From assembly GCA_965370805.1 (NCBI GenBank), contig CBDUVZ010000108.1, positions 1 through 10,322 on the forward strand: 10,322 nucleotides of DNA, given 5' to 3'. Position 1 is the stretch's first letter. Each line of letters begins with the position of its first letter. The translations under genes and the position numbers were made by a program. The notes beneath the pieces were generated by a model, which was not told the origin of the DNA, ran no database searches, and saw only the letters and a list, made by a program, of their open reading frames with translations. The stretch is from CBDUVZ01 sp965370805. GTDB taxonomy: Bacteria; Hydrothermota; Tepidihabitantia; Tepidihabitantales; Tepidihabitantaceae. Shown here piece after piece: positions 1 through 5,582 of the stretch.

Positions 1-275
1 TTGGTGATTGCGGACCATCAGGGAATGCCGAATGCCGAATTGCGAATGGTGAATGGGACGAGGAAGATTGCCGCAGTCGCTTCGCTCCTTCGCAATGACA
101 GCTCCTCTTGGCGGTCTTGGCGTCCTTGGCGGTTGTCTCCTGTCTGCGGTTCTGCCTTCTGCATTCTGCACTCTGACTTCTCCTCCCGTGTTTATCTGTG
201 GTTTATTTCCTCATCGGCCATTGGGACTTGGGCATTGGTCGTTTCCTGACTCGGCGGTTTCGGGCGGGTGGTAAA
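1..275. repeat. Intergenic mosaic of short dispersed-type repeats
   Basis: No convincing gene lies here; the open frames are low-complexity and match no family I know. Four kinds of word are visible. Positions 23-58 hold a degenerate 8-9 bp periodic run of GAATGCC-like units. Positions 66-100 hold an ATTGC...GCAAT element with imperfect inverted ends. Positions 105-132 hold three near-copies of a 9-bp CTTGGCG-type unit. Positions 146-176 hold TTCTGCATTCTG-like words. The last two blocks occur in the same order and orientation in the 90-bp tandem repeat at the right end of the window, so the two ends are related. The stretch from 177 to 275 has a few similar text-like words but no clear terminator for the tRNA genes that read into it. 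Confidence 0.7.
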
Positions 276-350
276 CGCGCCAGGAGGGATTTGAACCCCC
301 GGCCGTCGGATTAGAAATCCGATGCTCTATCCAAGCTGAGCTACTGGCGC
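276..350 (-). tRNA. tRNA-Arg (anticodon UCU)
   Basis: The reverse complement folds as a full cloverleaf. The acceptor stem is GCGCCAG paired with CTGGCGC. The anticodon stem TCGGA/TCCGA encloses the loop TTTCTAA, giving anticodon TCT, which reads AGA. The T arm carries GGTTCAAATCC. The span includes the discriminator base (G on the minus strand). The 3' CCA is not encoded, so it must be added by a CCA-adding enzyme. The gene lies about 11 bp downstream of tRNA-Pro on the same strand and is very probably co-transcribed with it. No Rho-independent terminator is evident after it. Confidence 0.97.
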
Positions 351-361
351 GTCGGTCTCAA

Positions 362-436
362 TCGGGGAGACTGGATTTGAACCAGCGGCCCCCACGTCCC
401 AAGCGTGGTGCGCTAACCAGGCTGCGCTACTCCCCG
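362..436 (-). tRNA. tRNA-Pro (anticodon UGG)
   Basis: The reverse complement gives acceptor stem CGGGGAG/CTCCCCG. The anticodon stem CCACG/CGTGG encloses the loop CTTGGGA, so the anticodon is TGG, reading CCA and, with wobble, other Pro codons. The D arm contains GCGCAGCCTGGTTAGCGC and the T arm GGTTCAAATCC. The discriminator base is A and the CCA tail is not encoded. It is the first gene of a two-tRNA unit, 7 bp downstream of the start site predicted from the consensus promoter at 450-478. Confidence 0.97.
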
Positions 437-449
437 ATGCGTCTATGAT

Positions 450-478
450 ACTATAATCCTGCGGCCGGCGACTGTCAA
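450..478 (-). promoter_or_regulatory. Sigma70-type promoter of the tRNA-Pro/tRNA-Arg unit
   Basis: On the minus strand a perfect -35 TTGACA (473-478) is followed by a 17-bp spacer and the -10 TATAGT (450-455). The expected start is near 443, which leaves a leader of about 7 nt before tRNA-Pro. The -35 hexamer physically contains the TGA stop codon of rdgB (475-477), so the promoter is embedded in the end of the upstream gene. The tRNAs can therefore be made independently of the DUF3108-manC-rdgB transcript, though read-through is possible. Confidence 0.82.
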
Positions 479-1092
479 CGCCGCGCGGAGGGGACCTTCG
501 GCTTGACCCGCGTCTTGAGATGCCCGACAACCTGTTGCATCGCCCTGGCCCGGTGGCTGAATCCGTTCTTGATGTCGATTCCGAGTTCCCCGAGTGTCCG
601 GGCGTACCCGTCCGGCACGAATATCGGGTCGTATCCGAACCCGGCGGTCCCGCGCGGATGGTGCGCAATCCGGCCTTCGCAGGTGCCTTCGAATACCCTT
701 TCGTTGCCGGCCGGGTCAATGAGACAGATGGCGCACCGGAACCGGGCGGTCCGTTTGTCGTCCGGCACCGCAATCATCCGGCCCAGTATCTTTTTGCTCC
801 GGTCGGCGTCGGTTGCGTTGGGCCCGCAGTATCGGGCCGAATGCACCCCGGGTTCGCCCTGAAGCGCGTCCACTTCAAGACCGGAGTCATCGGCCAGGGT
901 CCACGTCTTCGTCTTCTCGGCCGCGGCCCGCGCTTTCTTGCGGGCGTTCTCCTCGAACGTGGTGCCGTCTTCCTGCACTTCCCAGTCCGATTCCCCGTCG
1001 AGCGTGGTTGCGACCTGCCAGCCGGTATCGCGCAGCAGAACCCGGATTTCGGACGCCTTGCCCTGGTTGCGCGTTGCGAAGTAGAGCTTCAC
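475..1092 (-). CDS. rdgB: RdgB/HAM1-family XTP/dITP pyrophosphatase
   Basis: The predicted 205-residue protein has the full set of Ham1-like signatures: an N-terminal substrate loop FATRNQGK (residues 5-12), FEENA at 46-50, the metal-binding ADDSGLEVDAL segment at 67-77, PGVHSARY at 81-88, GFGYDPIF at 151-158, and SHRARA near 179-184. Members of the family hydrolyse non-canonical purine triphosphates (XTP, dITP, ITP) to the monophosphate and pyrophosphate, cleaning the nucleotide pool. The length is typical. The start is GTG at 1090-1092, overlapping the manC stop in a GTGA quartet, which suggests translational coupling to manC. The open frame continues further upstream, but that part is a shadow of manC. 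The tail after residue 190 (lysine- and arginine-rich) is not conserved in the family as I know it. The stop overlaps the tRNA promoter. Confidence 0.95.
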   Translation of the reverse strand: MKLYFATRNQGKASEIRVLLRDTGWQVATTLDGESDWEVQEDGTTFEENARKKARAAAEKTKTWTLADDSGLEVDALQGEPGVHSARYCGPNATDADRSKKILGRMIAVPDDKRTARFRCAICLIDPAGNERVFEGTCEGRIAHHPRGTAGFGYDPIFVPDGYARTLGELGIDIKNGFSHRARAMQQVVGHLKTRVKPKVPSARR

Positions 1093-2162
1093 AGGTACTC
1101 CTCTGCTTCCCGGTGGCACGACATCTCCTTGAGCAGTTCCCTGATGCCCGCCACTTTGTCCTTGTGGGTAACGAGCACCGCGTCGCCCGAGCGCACTACG
1201 ACCAGGTCCCTGACTCCGAGCACGGCGATGACGCCCCGGTCCGAATCGATGATGCAGTCGCGCGCATCGCGGGTGAAGGTAAGGCCGTGCGTGACGTTGC
1301 CCTGCCGGTCGGCCCGGACGTGACGGGCCAGCGCGAGCCAAGAGCCGACGTCGTCCCAGTCGAACGTCGCCCGTACTGCCGCGATATTGTCGGCCTTTTC
1401 CATGACCGCGTAGTCGATTGAGACCGGCCGGACCTTGCGGTAGGTCTCGGCCAGGACCGTCTTCTCCCGCCGGGTGCCGACCGAATCGGTGAGCTTCTGC
1501 AGCGACCGGCGGAAAGCCGGCATGTACCTGCCGAACGCCTCCAGGATTGCGTCCACCCGCCAGACGAACATCCCGCTGTTCCAGAGGTAGTTGCCTTGGG
1601 CGACATAGCGCTTCGCGGTGGCCGGATCGGGCTTCTCCTTGAACCCCAGCACCCGGTGGGCCGTAAGCTTCCCGCGCCCCGCGAGCTTCTCCCCCACCCG
1701 GACGTAGCCGTAGCCGGTGTCGGGCCTGGTCGGCGGGACGCCGAACGTAACTAGCAGCCCGTCCTGCGCCAGTTTCGCGGCCAGCCGGACCGAGGTTTCG
1801 AATGCCTGCTGCCGCTTGATGAGATGGTCGGCCGGGAGCACGACCATCGTGGCGTCCGGGTCGGTTCGCGCCAGGTGGGCCGCGGCCAGGCCGATTGCGG
1901 GCGCGGTATTCCGGCCGACCGGCTCGAACAGCAGGCTGCGGGCTTTGAGTCCGAGTTGTCGTTTGAGCGTGGCTTCGAACTCGGCCGGTGCCACGAAGAG
2001 CTGCCGGCTTACCGGACAGAGGTTCTTCATCCGCTCGCTGGTCAGCCGGGTCAGCGATTCGTTCCCGAGCAGTTCGATGAACTGCTTCGGGCGGTTGCGC
2101 CGGCTCCGGGGCCAGAACCGCTCGCCCCGTCCGCCGCACATTATCACCGCGTAGAGTTTCAT
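1089..2162 (-). CDS. manC: Mannose-1-phosphate guanylyltransferase
   Basis: This 357-residue nucleotidyltransferase makes GDP-mannose from mannose-1-phosphate and GTP, the activated mannose used in surface polysaccharides and glycoproteins. The sequence shows the GGRGERFWPRS nucleotide-binding loop (10-20) with RPKQF (24-28), FEPVGRNTAPAI (79-90), LPADH (109-113), GYGYV (150-154), FKEKPD (174-179) and WNSGMFVW (194-201), followed by SIDYAVMEKADN and a DWDDVGSW segment in the last third. The length fits the monofunctional form: the C-terminal cupin (phosphomannose isomerase) domain of bifunctional AlgA/ManC enzymes, usually about 470-480 residues in all, is absent. It starts with ATG overlapping the stop of the DUF3108 gene (ATGA) and ends overlapping rdgB (GTGA). 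A separate isomerase and phosphomannomutase would be needed elsewhere in the genome. Confidence 0.95.
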   Translation of the reverse strand: MKLYAVIMCGGRGERFWPRSRRNRPKQFIELLGNESLTRLTSERMKNLCPVSRQLFVAPAEFEATLKRQLGLKARSLLFEPVGRNTAPAIGLAAAHLARTDPDATMVVLPADHLIKRQQAFETSVRLAAKLAQDGLLVTFGVPPTRPDTGYGYVRVGEKLAGRGKLTAHRVLGFKEKPDPATAKRYVAQGNYLWNSGMFVWRVDAILEAFGRYMPAFRRSLQKLTDSVGTRREKTVLAETYRKVRPVSIDYAVMEKADNIAAVRATFDWDDVGSWLALARHVRADRQGNVTHGLTFTRDARDCIIDSDRGVIAVLGVRDLVVVRSGDAVLVTHKDKVAGIRELLKEMSCHREAEEYL

Positions 2163-2845
2163 TCCCGCTCCTCAAGACCGATACTGCGAAGCACGGCGCT
2201 CACCTGTACCCCGCCGATGTCAGTCCTTATCACCACCGGAATCCGGTTCGCCGGACCGCTATCCGTTTCCATGTCCGCCAGGTAGAGCGCGCCGAGCGGA
2301 CTGCCCGGGCTCGGAATCAGTTCCAGGCAATCAAACTCCCCGACCGGAACGGCCACGTCCGTTCGCTTCGTCGCGATAAACTCCGGTTCGTAGTCCCGGC
2401 GGTCGGTATGGCAGTAGACCGGTTGTGTATCGCCGACCGCAGTCTCCAGGGTCCGGAACCAGTACCAGAGCGTCAGGACATCCCGGGCCGAATCCGGCAG
2501 CGGGAACGTATCGCCGTCCGAATAGACGACCCGCCCGGCTTCGTAGTCGTAGTCCGCGGTCCATCGGGCTTCGTACCGGCTCTCGCGGGTCTCTTTGGCC
2601 GACCGCATCGTTACCATGTCTTCGGTCCGGCACCAGGTCCTGATATCGTAGGTCGCGTGGAACAGAAAGCCGAGTTTCGCTTCGAGCACCGCCCGGAAGC
2701 TGTAGCAACTCTCCCCGCTGACGGTATCAAGGGCCAGTGTGGTCAGGGTCAGTTCCCCGAGCCGGAGCGGCCCGCACCGGACATCGTACTCCAGCCGCTC
2801 GCCGGGAGCGAACGCCAGCACCACCGCCAGACCTAGCGCAAACAC
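2159..2845 (-). CDS. Secreted DUF3108-family protein of unknown function
   Basis: The 228-residue product begins with a short hydrophobic stretch (residues 2-13, then APGERLEYDV), which looks like a signal peptide but lacks the usual lysine or arginine at its start. The mature part reads as a DUF3108 domain: GERLEYDVRCGPLRLGELTL at the start, a central segment of alternating strands (YDIRTWCRTEDM), a SARDVLTLWYWFR helix region, and a final half with VPVGEFDCLELIP and RIPVVIRTDI. The family is exported and predicted to be rich in beta strands; its biochemical role is not known to me. The start is GTG at 2843-2845, because no other in-frame start exists between it and the upstream TGA (2876-2878), and the promoter geometry suggests that the mRNA begins at this codon. 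It heads an operon with manC and rdgB. Confidence 0.84.
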   Translation of the reverse strand: MFALGLAVVLAFAPGERLEYDVRCGPLRLGELTLTTLALDTVSGESCYSFRAVLEAKLGFLFHATYDIRTWCRTEDMVTMRSAKETRESRYEARWTADYDYEAGRVVYSDGDTFPLPDSARDVLTLWYWFRTLETAVGDTQPVYCHTDRRDYEPEFIATKRTDVAVPVGEFDCLELIPSPGSPLGALYLADMETDSGPANRIPVVIRTDIGGVQVSAVLRSIGLEERE

Positions 2846-2851
2846 CGGTGA

Positions 2852-2879
2852 ATCATAGAAGCAGGACGAATCCTGTCAA
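2852..2879 (-). promoter_or_regulatory. Consensus promoter of the DUF3108-manC-rdgB unit, leaderless geometry
   Basis: On the minus strand TTGACA (2874-2879) is followed by a 16-bp spacer and TATGAT (2852-2857). Six bases then separate the -10 from the GTG start codon at 2845, so the expected transcription start falls on the start codon. No Shine-Dalgarno sequence is present, in line with a leaderless mRNA. Confidence 0.8.
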
Positions 2880-2903
2880 GCCGGTCGTGCCGCCGCACGG
2901 CGA

Positions 2904-2931
2904 TTGACAATCGCGCCGTTTGTGGCATCCT
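2904..2931 (+). promoter_or_regulatory. Promoter of the PLP-enzyme gene
   Basis: A perfect TTGACA (2904-2909) is followed after 16 bp by a weak -10, CATCCT (2926-2931), preceded by TGG, which fits an extended -10 element. Transcription would start near 2938, giving a leader of about 26 nt. This promoter diverges from the one serving the DUF3108 gene; the two -35 hexamers are 24 bp apart, leaving room for a shared regulator, though no operator-like palindrome is obvious. Confidence 0.6.
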
Positions 2932-2952
2932 TTCGACTCCGGTTGAAATCGA

Positions 2953-2958
2953 AAGGAG
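2953..2958 (+). promoter_or_regulatory. Shine-Dalgarno site for the PLP-enzyme gene
   Basis: AAGGAG sits 5 bases before the ATG at 2964. It supports that start over the longer open frame that begins at the -35 hexamer. It is one of only two strong Shine-Dalgarno sites in the window. Confidence 0.8.
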
Positions 2959-2963
2959 CAATC

Positions 2964-4151
2964 ATGAAAGAACGAAAGCACAATCAGCCGACGCTCTGCG
3001 TCCACCGCGGCCACCCCGAGCATGGAGCCGGACCGGTAGTCACGCCGATATTCGCCACTTCCACGTTCCGGTTCCGCGACGCGCAGCACGGCGCCGACCT
3101 GTTCAGCGGCAAGGAATCCGGGTACATCTACACCAGGATGCTGAACCCGACAGTCAGAGCCCTCGAGGATTGCGTCGCCGCGCTCGAAGGCGGGGCGTTC
3201 GGCCTGGCGACCGGTTCGGGCATGGCCGCCACCCACACGGCGCTCACCGCCCTCTGTTCCGCGGGCGACCATATCATCTGCTCGGAAGCGGTCTACGGCC
3301 CGACCAACACCCTGCTGACAACTATTCTCCCCCGGTTCGGCATCGAGTCCTCGATCGTCAATACCGGCAGCCCCGAGACGGTCGAAGCCGCGTTCCGGCC
3401 GAACACGAAAGTGCTCTTTGTCGAAACGCCGGGCAACCCCACGCTCGTTGTCTCCGACATCGCGGTGCTGGCCGAACTCGCCCACAAGCGCAACGTCACG
3501 ATGGTGGTCGATAACACCTTCATGAGCCCGATCCTGCAGCAGCCGCTGAGCCTGGGGGCCGACGTCGTGATTCACTCCCTCACCAAATTCCTCAACGGCC
3601 ACGCGGACGTTGTCGGCGGGCTGATTGTGGTCAAGGACGAGGAACGCTACAAGTCCTTCCGCACGGTGCTGAATCACCTGGGCGGGGTGCTGCCTCCGTT
3701 CGAGGCATTCCTGGTCCACCGCGGCGTCAGGACCCTGGCCCTGCGCATGCAGCGCCACTGCGAGAACGGATTGAAAGTGGCCGAGTTCCTGGAGCAGCAT
3801 CCCAAAGTCGCCTGGGTTCGTTACCCGGGGCTGCCCAGCCATCCCCAGTACGAAGTCGCGCAGAAGCAGATGAAAGGCCCGGGCGGGATGGTCAGCTTCG
3901 AACTGAAGGGCGGGGTCGAAGCCGGACGGACGATGATGGACTCAACCCGACTCTGCGGTCTTGCGGTCAGCCTGGGCGGAGTCGAAACCCTGATTCAGCA
4001 CCCGGCATCGATGACCCACGCCGGAATGACCGGGGAAACCCGATTCAAAGCAGGCATCACCGACGGACTCGTCCGGATATCGGTCGGCATCGAGAGTGTC
4101 GAGGATATCATCGCGGACCTGGACCAGGCCCTCGCGCAGATCAAGAACTGA
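2964..4151 (+). CDS. Cys/Met-metabolism PLP enzyme (methionine gamma-lyase/cystathionine gamma-synthase family)
   Basis: The 395-residue protein is a fold-type I PLP enzyme of the trans-sulfuration family. It has YIYTRMLNPT (54-63; Tyr56 and Arg58 would bind the phosphate of the partner subunit's PLP), SGM (85-87), the stacking Tyr111, ETPGNPT (154-160), Asp183 in VVDNTF, and Ser205/Thr207/Lys208 in HSLTKFLNGHADVVGG, with Lys208 as the Schiff-base lysine. The C-terminal part (ETLIQHPASMTHAGM, then GLVRISVGIE) resembles methionine gamma-lyases most closely by eye. However, the residue after Tyr111-Gly112 is Pro113, where classical methionine gamma-lyases have a catalytic Cys (YGCT) and synthases usually Gly. 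The substrate (methionine, cystathionine or O-acyl-homoserine) is therefore unresolved. The gene has its own promoter and Shine-Dalgarno site and stands alone, with no clear terminator after it. Confidence 0.93.
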   Translation: MKERKHNQPTLCVHRGHPEHGAGPVVTPIFATSTFRFRDAQHGADLFSGKESGYIYTRMLNPTVRALEDCVAALEGGAFGLATGSGMAATHTALTALCSAGDHIICSEAVYGPTNTLLTTILPRFGIESSIVNTGSPETVEAAFRPNTKVLFVETPGNPTLVVSDIAVLAELAHKRNVTMVVDNTFMSPILQQPLSLGADVVIHSLTKFLNGHADVVGGLIVVKDEERYKSFRTVLNHLGGVLPPFEAFLVHRGVRTLALRMQRHCENGLKVAEFLEQHPKVAWVRYPGLPSHPQYEVAQKQMKGPGGMVSFELKGGVEAGRTMMDSTRLCGLAVSLGGVETLIQHPASMTHAGMTGETRFKAGITDGLVRISVGIESVEDIIADLDQALAQIKN

Positions 4152-4232
4152 GGATACCCGCCGGAATCAGGGAAACACCGGGCCCGGACAACACGGTGGA
4201 CGGTTGTCAAGTGCCGGTCGCTTGCATCTTGC

Positions 4233-4260
4233 TTGACAGTCTCCGCCGCCTGAATAGAAT
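4233..4260 (+). promoter_or_regulatory. Consensus promoter of the divIVA-to-rpe operon, leaderless geometry
   Basis: TTGACA (4233-4238), a 16-bp spacer and TAGAAT (4255-4260) lie exactly 6 bases before the ATG at 4267. The expected start of transcription is the A of the ATG, and there is no Shine-Dalgarno sequence. The geometry is identical to that of the promoter for the DUF3108 gene. The rest of the 4152-4266 gap shows only a 10-bp palindrome (4178-4187) and no T-run terminator. Confidence 0.83.
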
Positions 4261-4266
4261 CGGGCG

Positions 4267-4767
4267 ATGCCGATAACACCGCTGGACGTAAGGAAGAAGA
4301 GCTTCCCGACCCAGTTGCGCGGCTTCTCGACCAGGGAAGTCAAATCCTTCCTCGAACTCGTCGCCAAGGAGATGGAGGAACTGCGCAAGGAACGGGGCCT
4401 GCTCGCCGAGAAAGTGGACGAACTGGCAGCGAAACTGGAGGGTTACGAGCGGACCGAGCAACTGCTCAAGGAGACCCTGCTGACCGCCCAGAAGACCACC
4501 GGCGAGTTGCGCACTACCGCCGAAGCCCAGGCCGAAGTGCTGCTGGCCAAGGCCGAGCAGGAAGCCAAGGGAGAACTCCTCCAGGCCCGGAAAGAAGCCG
4601 GCGAGATCATCCAGCAGGCGAAACGCCAGGAGGAAGAACTGACCGCCAAGCTGAAGGAGATCGAGACCCGCAGGGCCACGATGGTCGACCAGGTCCGCGG
4701 CATCGCCCATTCCTGTCTTTCGATGGCCGAAAGGTGGGAAAAGGAATCCGAGAAGAACAACAAGTGA
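4267..4767 (+). CDS. divIVA: DivIVA-domain protein
   Basis: This 166-residue protein opens with the DivIVA N-terminal module: ITPLDVRKKSF at 3-13 and LRGFSTREVKSFL at 17-29. Arg18 matches the membrane-binding arginine of Bacillus subtilis DivIVA, while Leu17 replaces its Phe17. The rest, to about residue 150, is charged, Ala/Glu/Lys-rich and almost free of Gly and Pro, as in a long coiled coil. DivIVA proteins gather at curved membrane near poles or septa and recruit growth and division proteins. The ATG is secure because the conserved motif begins at residue 3, as is normal for the family. It is the first gene of a nine-gene operon and its stop overlaps the GTG of the PNP gene. Its exact partners cannot be read from sequence. 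Confidence 0.9.
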   Translation: MPITPLDVRKKSFPTQLRGFSTREVKSFLELVAKEMEELRKERGLLAEKVDELAAKLEGYERTEQLLKETLLTAQKTTGELRTTAEAQAEVLLAKAEQEAKGELLQARKEAGEIIQQAKRQEEELTAKLKEIETRRATMVDQVRGIAHSCLSMAERWEKESEKNNK

Positions 4768-5582
4768 CCGTCAGCCAGCAGATTCGGGAAAGCGCCGACG
4801 CGGTCAGGAGCCGGACCGCTTTCCGCCCCGAAACGGGCATCATCCTCGGCACCGGCCTGACCCAACTGCTCGACCACGTCGAGTCCGAAGCGGTCATACC
4901 CTACGAAGAAATACCCCATGTCCCGGAGCCGACCGTCGCCAGCCACCACGGCCGGCTCGCGCTCGGGACGCTCGGCGGCAAACCGGTCGTCGTGATGCAG
5001 GGCCGTTTCCACTACTACGAAGGATACGACACCAGGCAGATTACCCACCCGGTCCGGGTGATGAAGGAACTCGGCATCTCCACGCTGATTGTCTCCAACG
5101 CATCCGGCGGCGTCAACCCGCAGTTCCGCGCCGGCGACATCGCGGTGATAACCGACCATATCAACCTGACCGGCCGGAACCCGCTGCGCGGACCGAACGA
5201 CGATGAACTCGGGCCGCGCTTCCCGGACATGTTCGAATGCTATGACCCGAAGCTGGTCCGCCTGGCCGGAGAAGCCGCTCTCAAGCTGGGAATCCCGCTC
5301 CGCCGCGGGGTCTACGCCTGGGTCACCGGCCCCAACCTCGAGACCGCTGCCGAGTACCGCTACATCCGCACCATCGGGGCGGACCTGGTCGGCATGTCAA
5401 CCGTCCCCGAGGCAATCGTCGCCCGCCATGCCGGGCTTAGAATCCTCGGGTTCTCGGTCGTGACCGACATGGGCCTGCCCGACGCCATGAAGCCGGTCGA
5501 CCTGCCCGAGGTCCTGCGGGTGGCCGCGGAAACCGAACCCCGGCTCACCGAACTGCTGCTTGAAGTACTGAGCCGGATGTGA
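4764..5582 (+). CDS. Trimeric-type purine nucleoside phosphorylase
   Basis: The 272-residue protein belongs to the NP-I family of low-molecular-mass PNPs, which split purine nucleosides with phosphate into free base and (deoxy)ribose-1-phosphate. Visible signatures are the phosphate loop GTGL (29-32; usually GSGL), HHGR (61-64), QGRFHYYEGY (79-88, with the His86 equivalent at His83), SNASGGVN (111-118), GPRFPDM (150-156), GPNLETAAEYR (189-199, with Glu193 matching human Glu201) and GMSTVPE (210-216). The base-recognition position that is Asn243 in human PNP is Asp235 here (VVTDMG). Asp at this site is associated with acceptance of 6-aminopurines and is also seen in MTA phosphorylases, so adenosine or methylthioadenosine are possible substrates. 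The start is GTG at 4764, overlapping the divIVA stop as GTGA. Confidence 0.92.
   Translation: MTVSQQIRESADAVRSRTAFRPETGIILGTGLTQLLDHVESEAVIPYEEIPHVPEPTVASHHGRLALGTLGGKPVVVMQGRFHYYEGYDTRQITHPVRVMKELGISTLIVSNASGGVNPQFRAGDIAVITDHINLTGRNPLRGPNDDELGPRFPDMFECYDPKLVRLAGEAALKLGIPLRRGVYAWVTGPNLETAAEYRYIRTIGADLVGMSTVPEAIVARHAGLRILGFSVVTDMGLPDAMKPVDLPEVLRVAAETEPRLTELLLEVLSRM

Noticed and set aside
1..249. An 82-codon open frame at the left end
   Set aside because: It is made of translated short repeats (Trp/Ser/Arg-rich), has no ribosome binding site and no recognisable domain.
475..2175. A 566-codon minus-strand frame that could suggest a fusion upstream of rdgB
   Set aside because: Only the last 205 codons resemble a protein family. 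The rest overlaps manC in another frame, and the GTGA junction gives a natural rdgB start.
2853..3842. A 329-codon open frame on the minus strand
   Set aside because: It lies wholly antisense to the PLP-enzyme gene, has a composition rich in Arg, Asp, Gly and His typical of high-GC shadows, and matches no family.
4176..4198. Hairpin or terminator after the PLP-enzyme gene
   Set aside because: The 10-bp palindrome at 4178-4187 has no loop, and the alternative CACCG/CGGTG stem has only 5 bp with a 13-base loop and no following T run.
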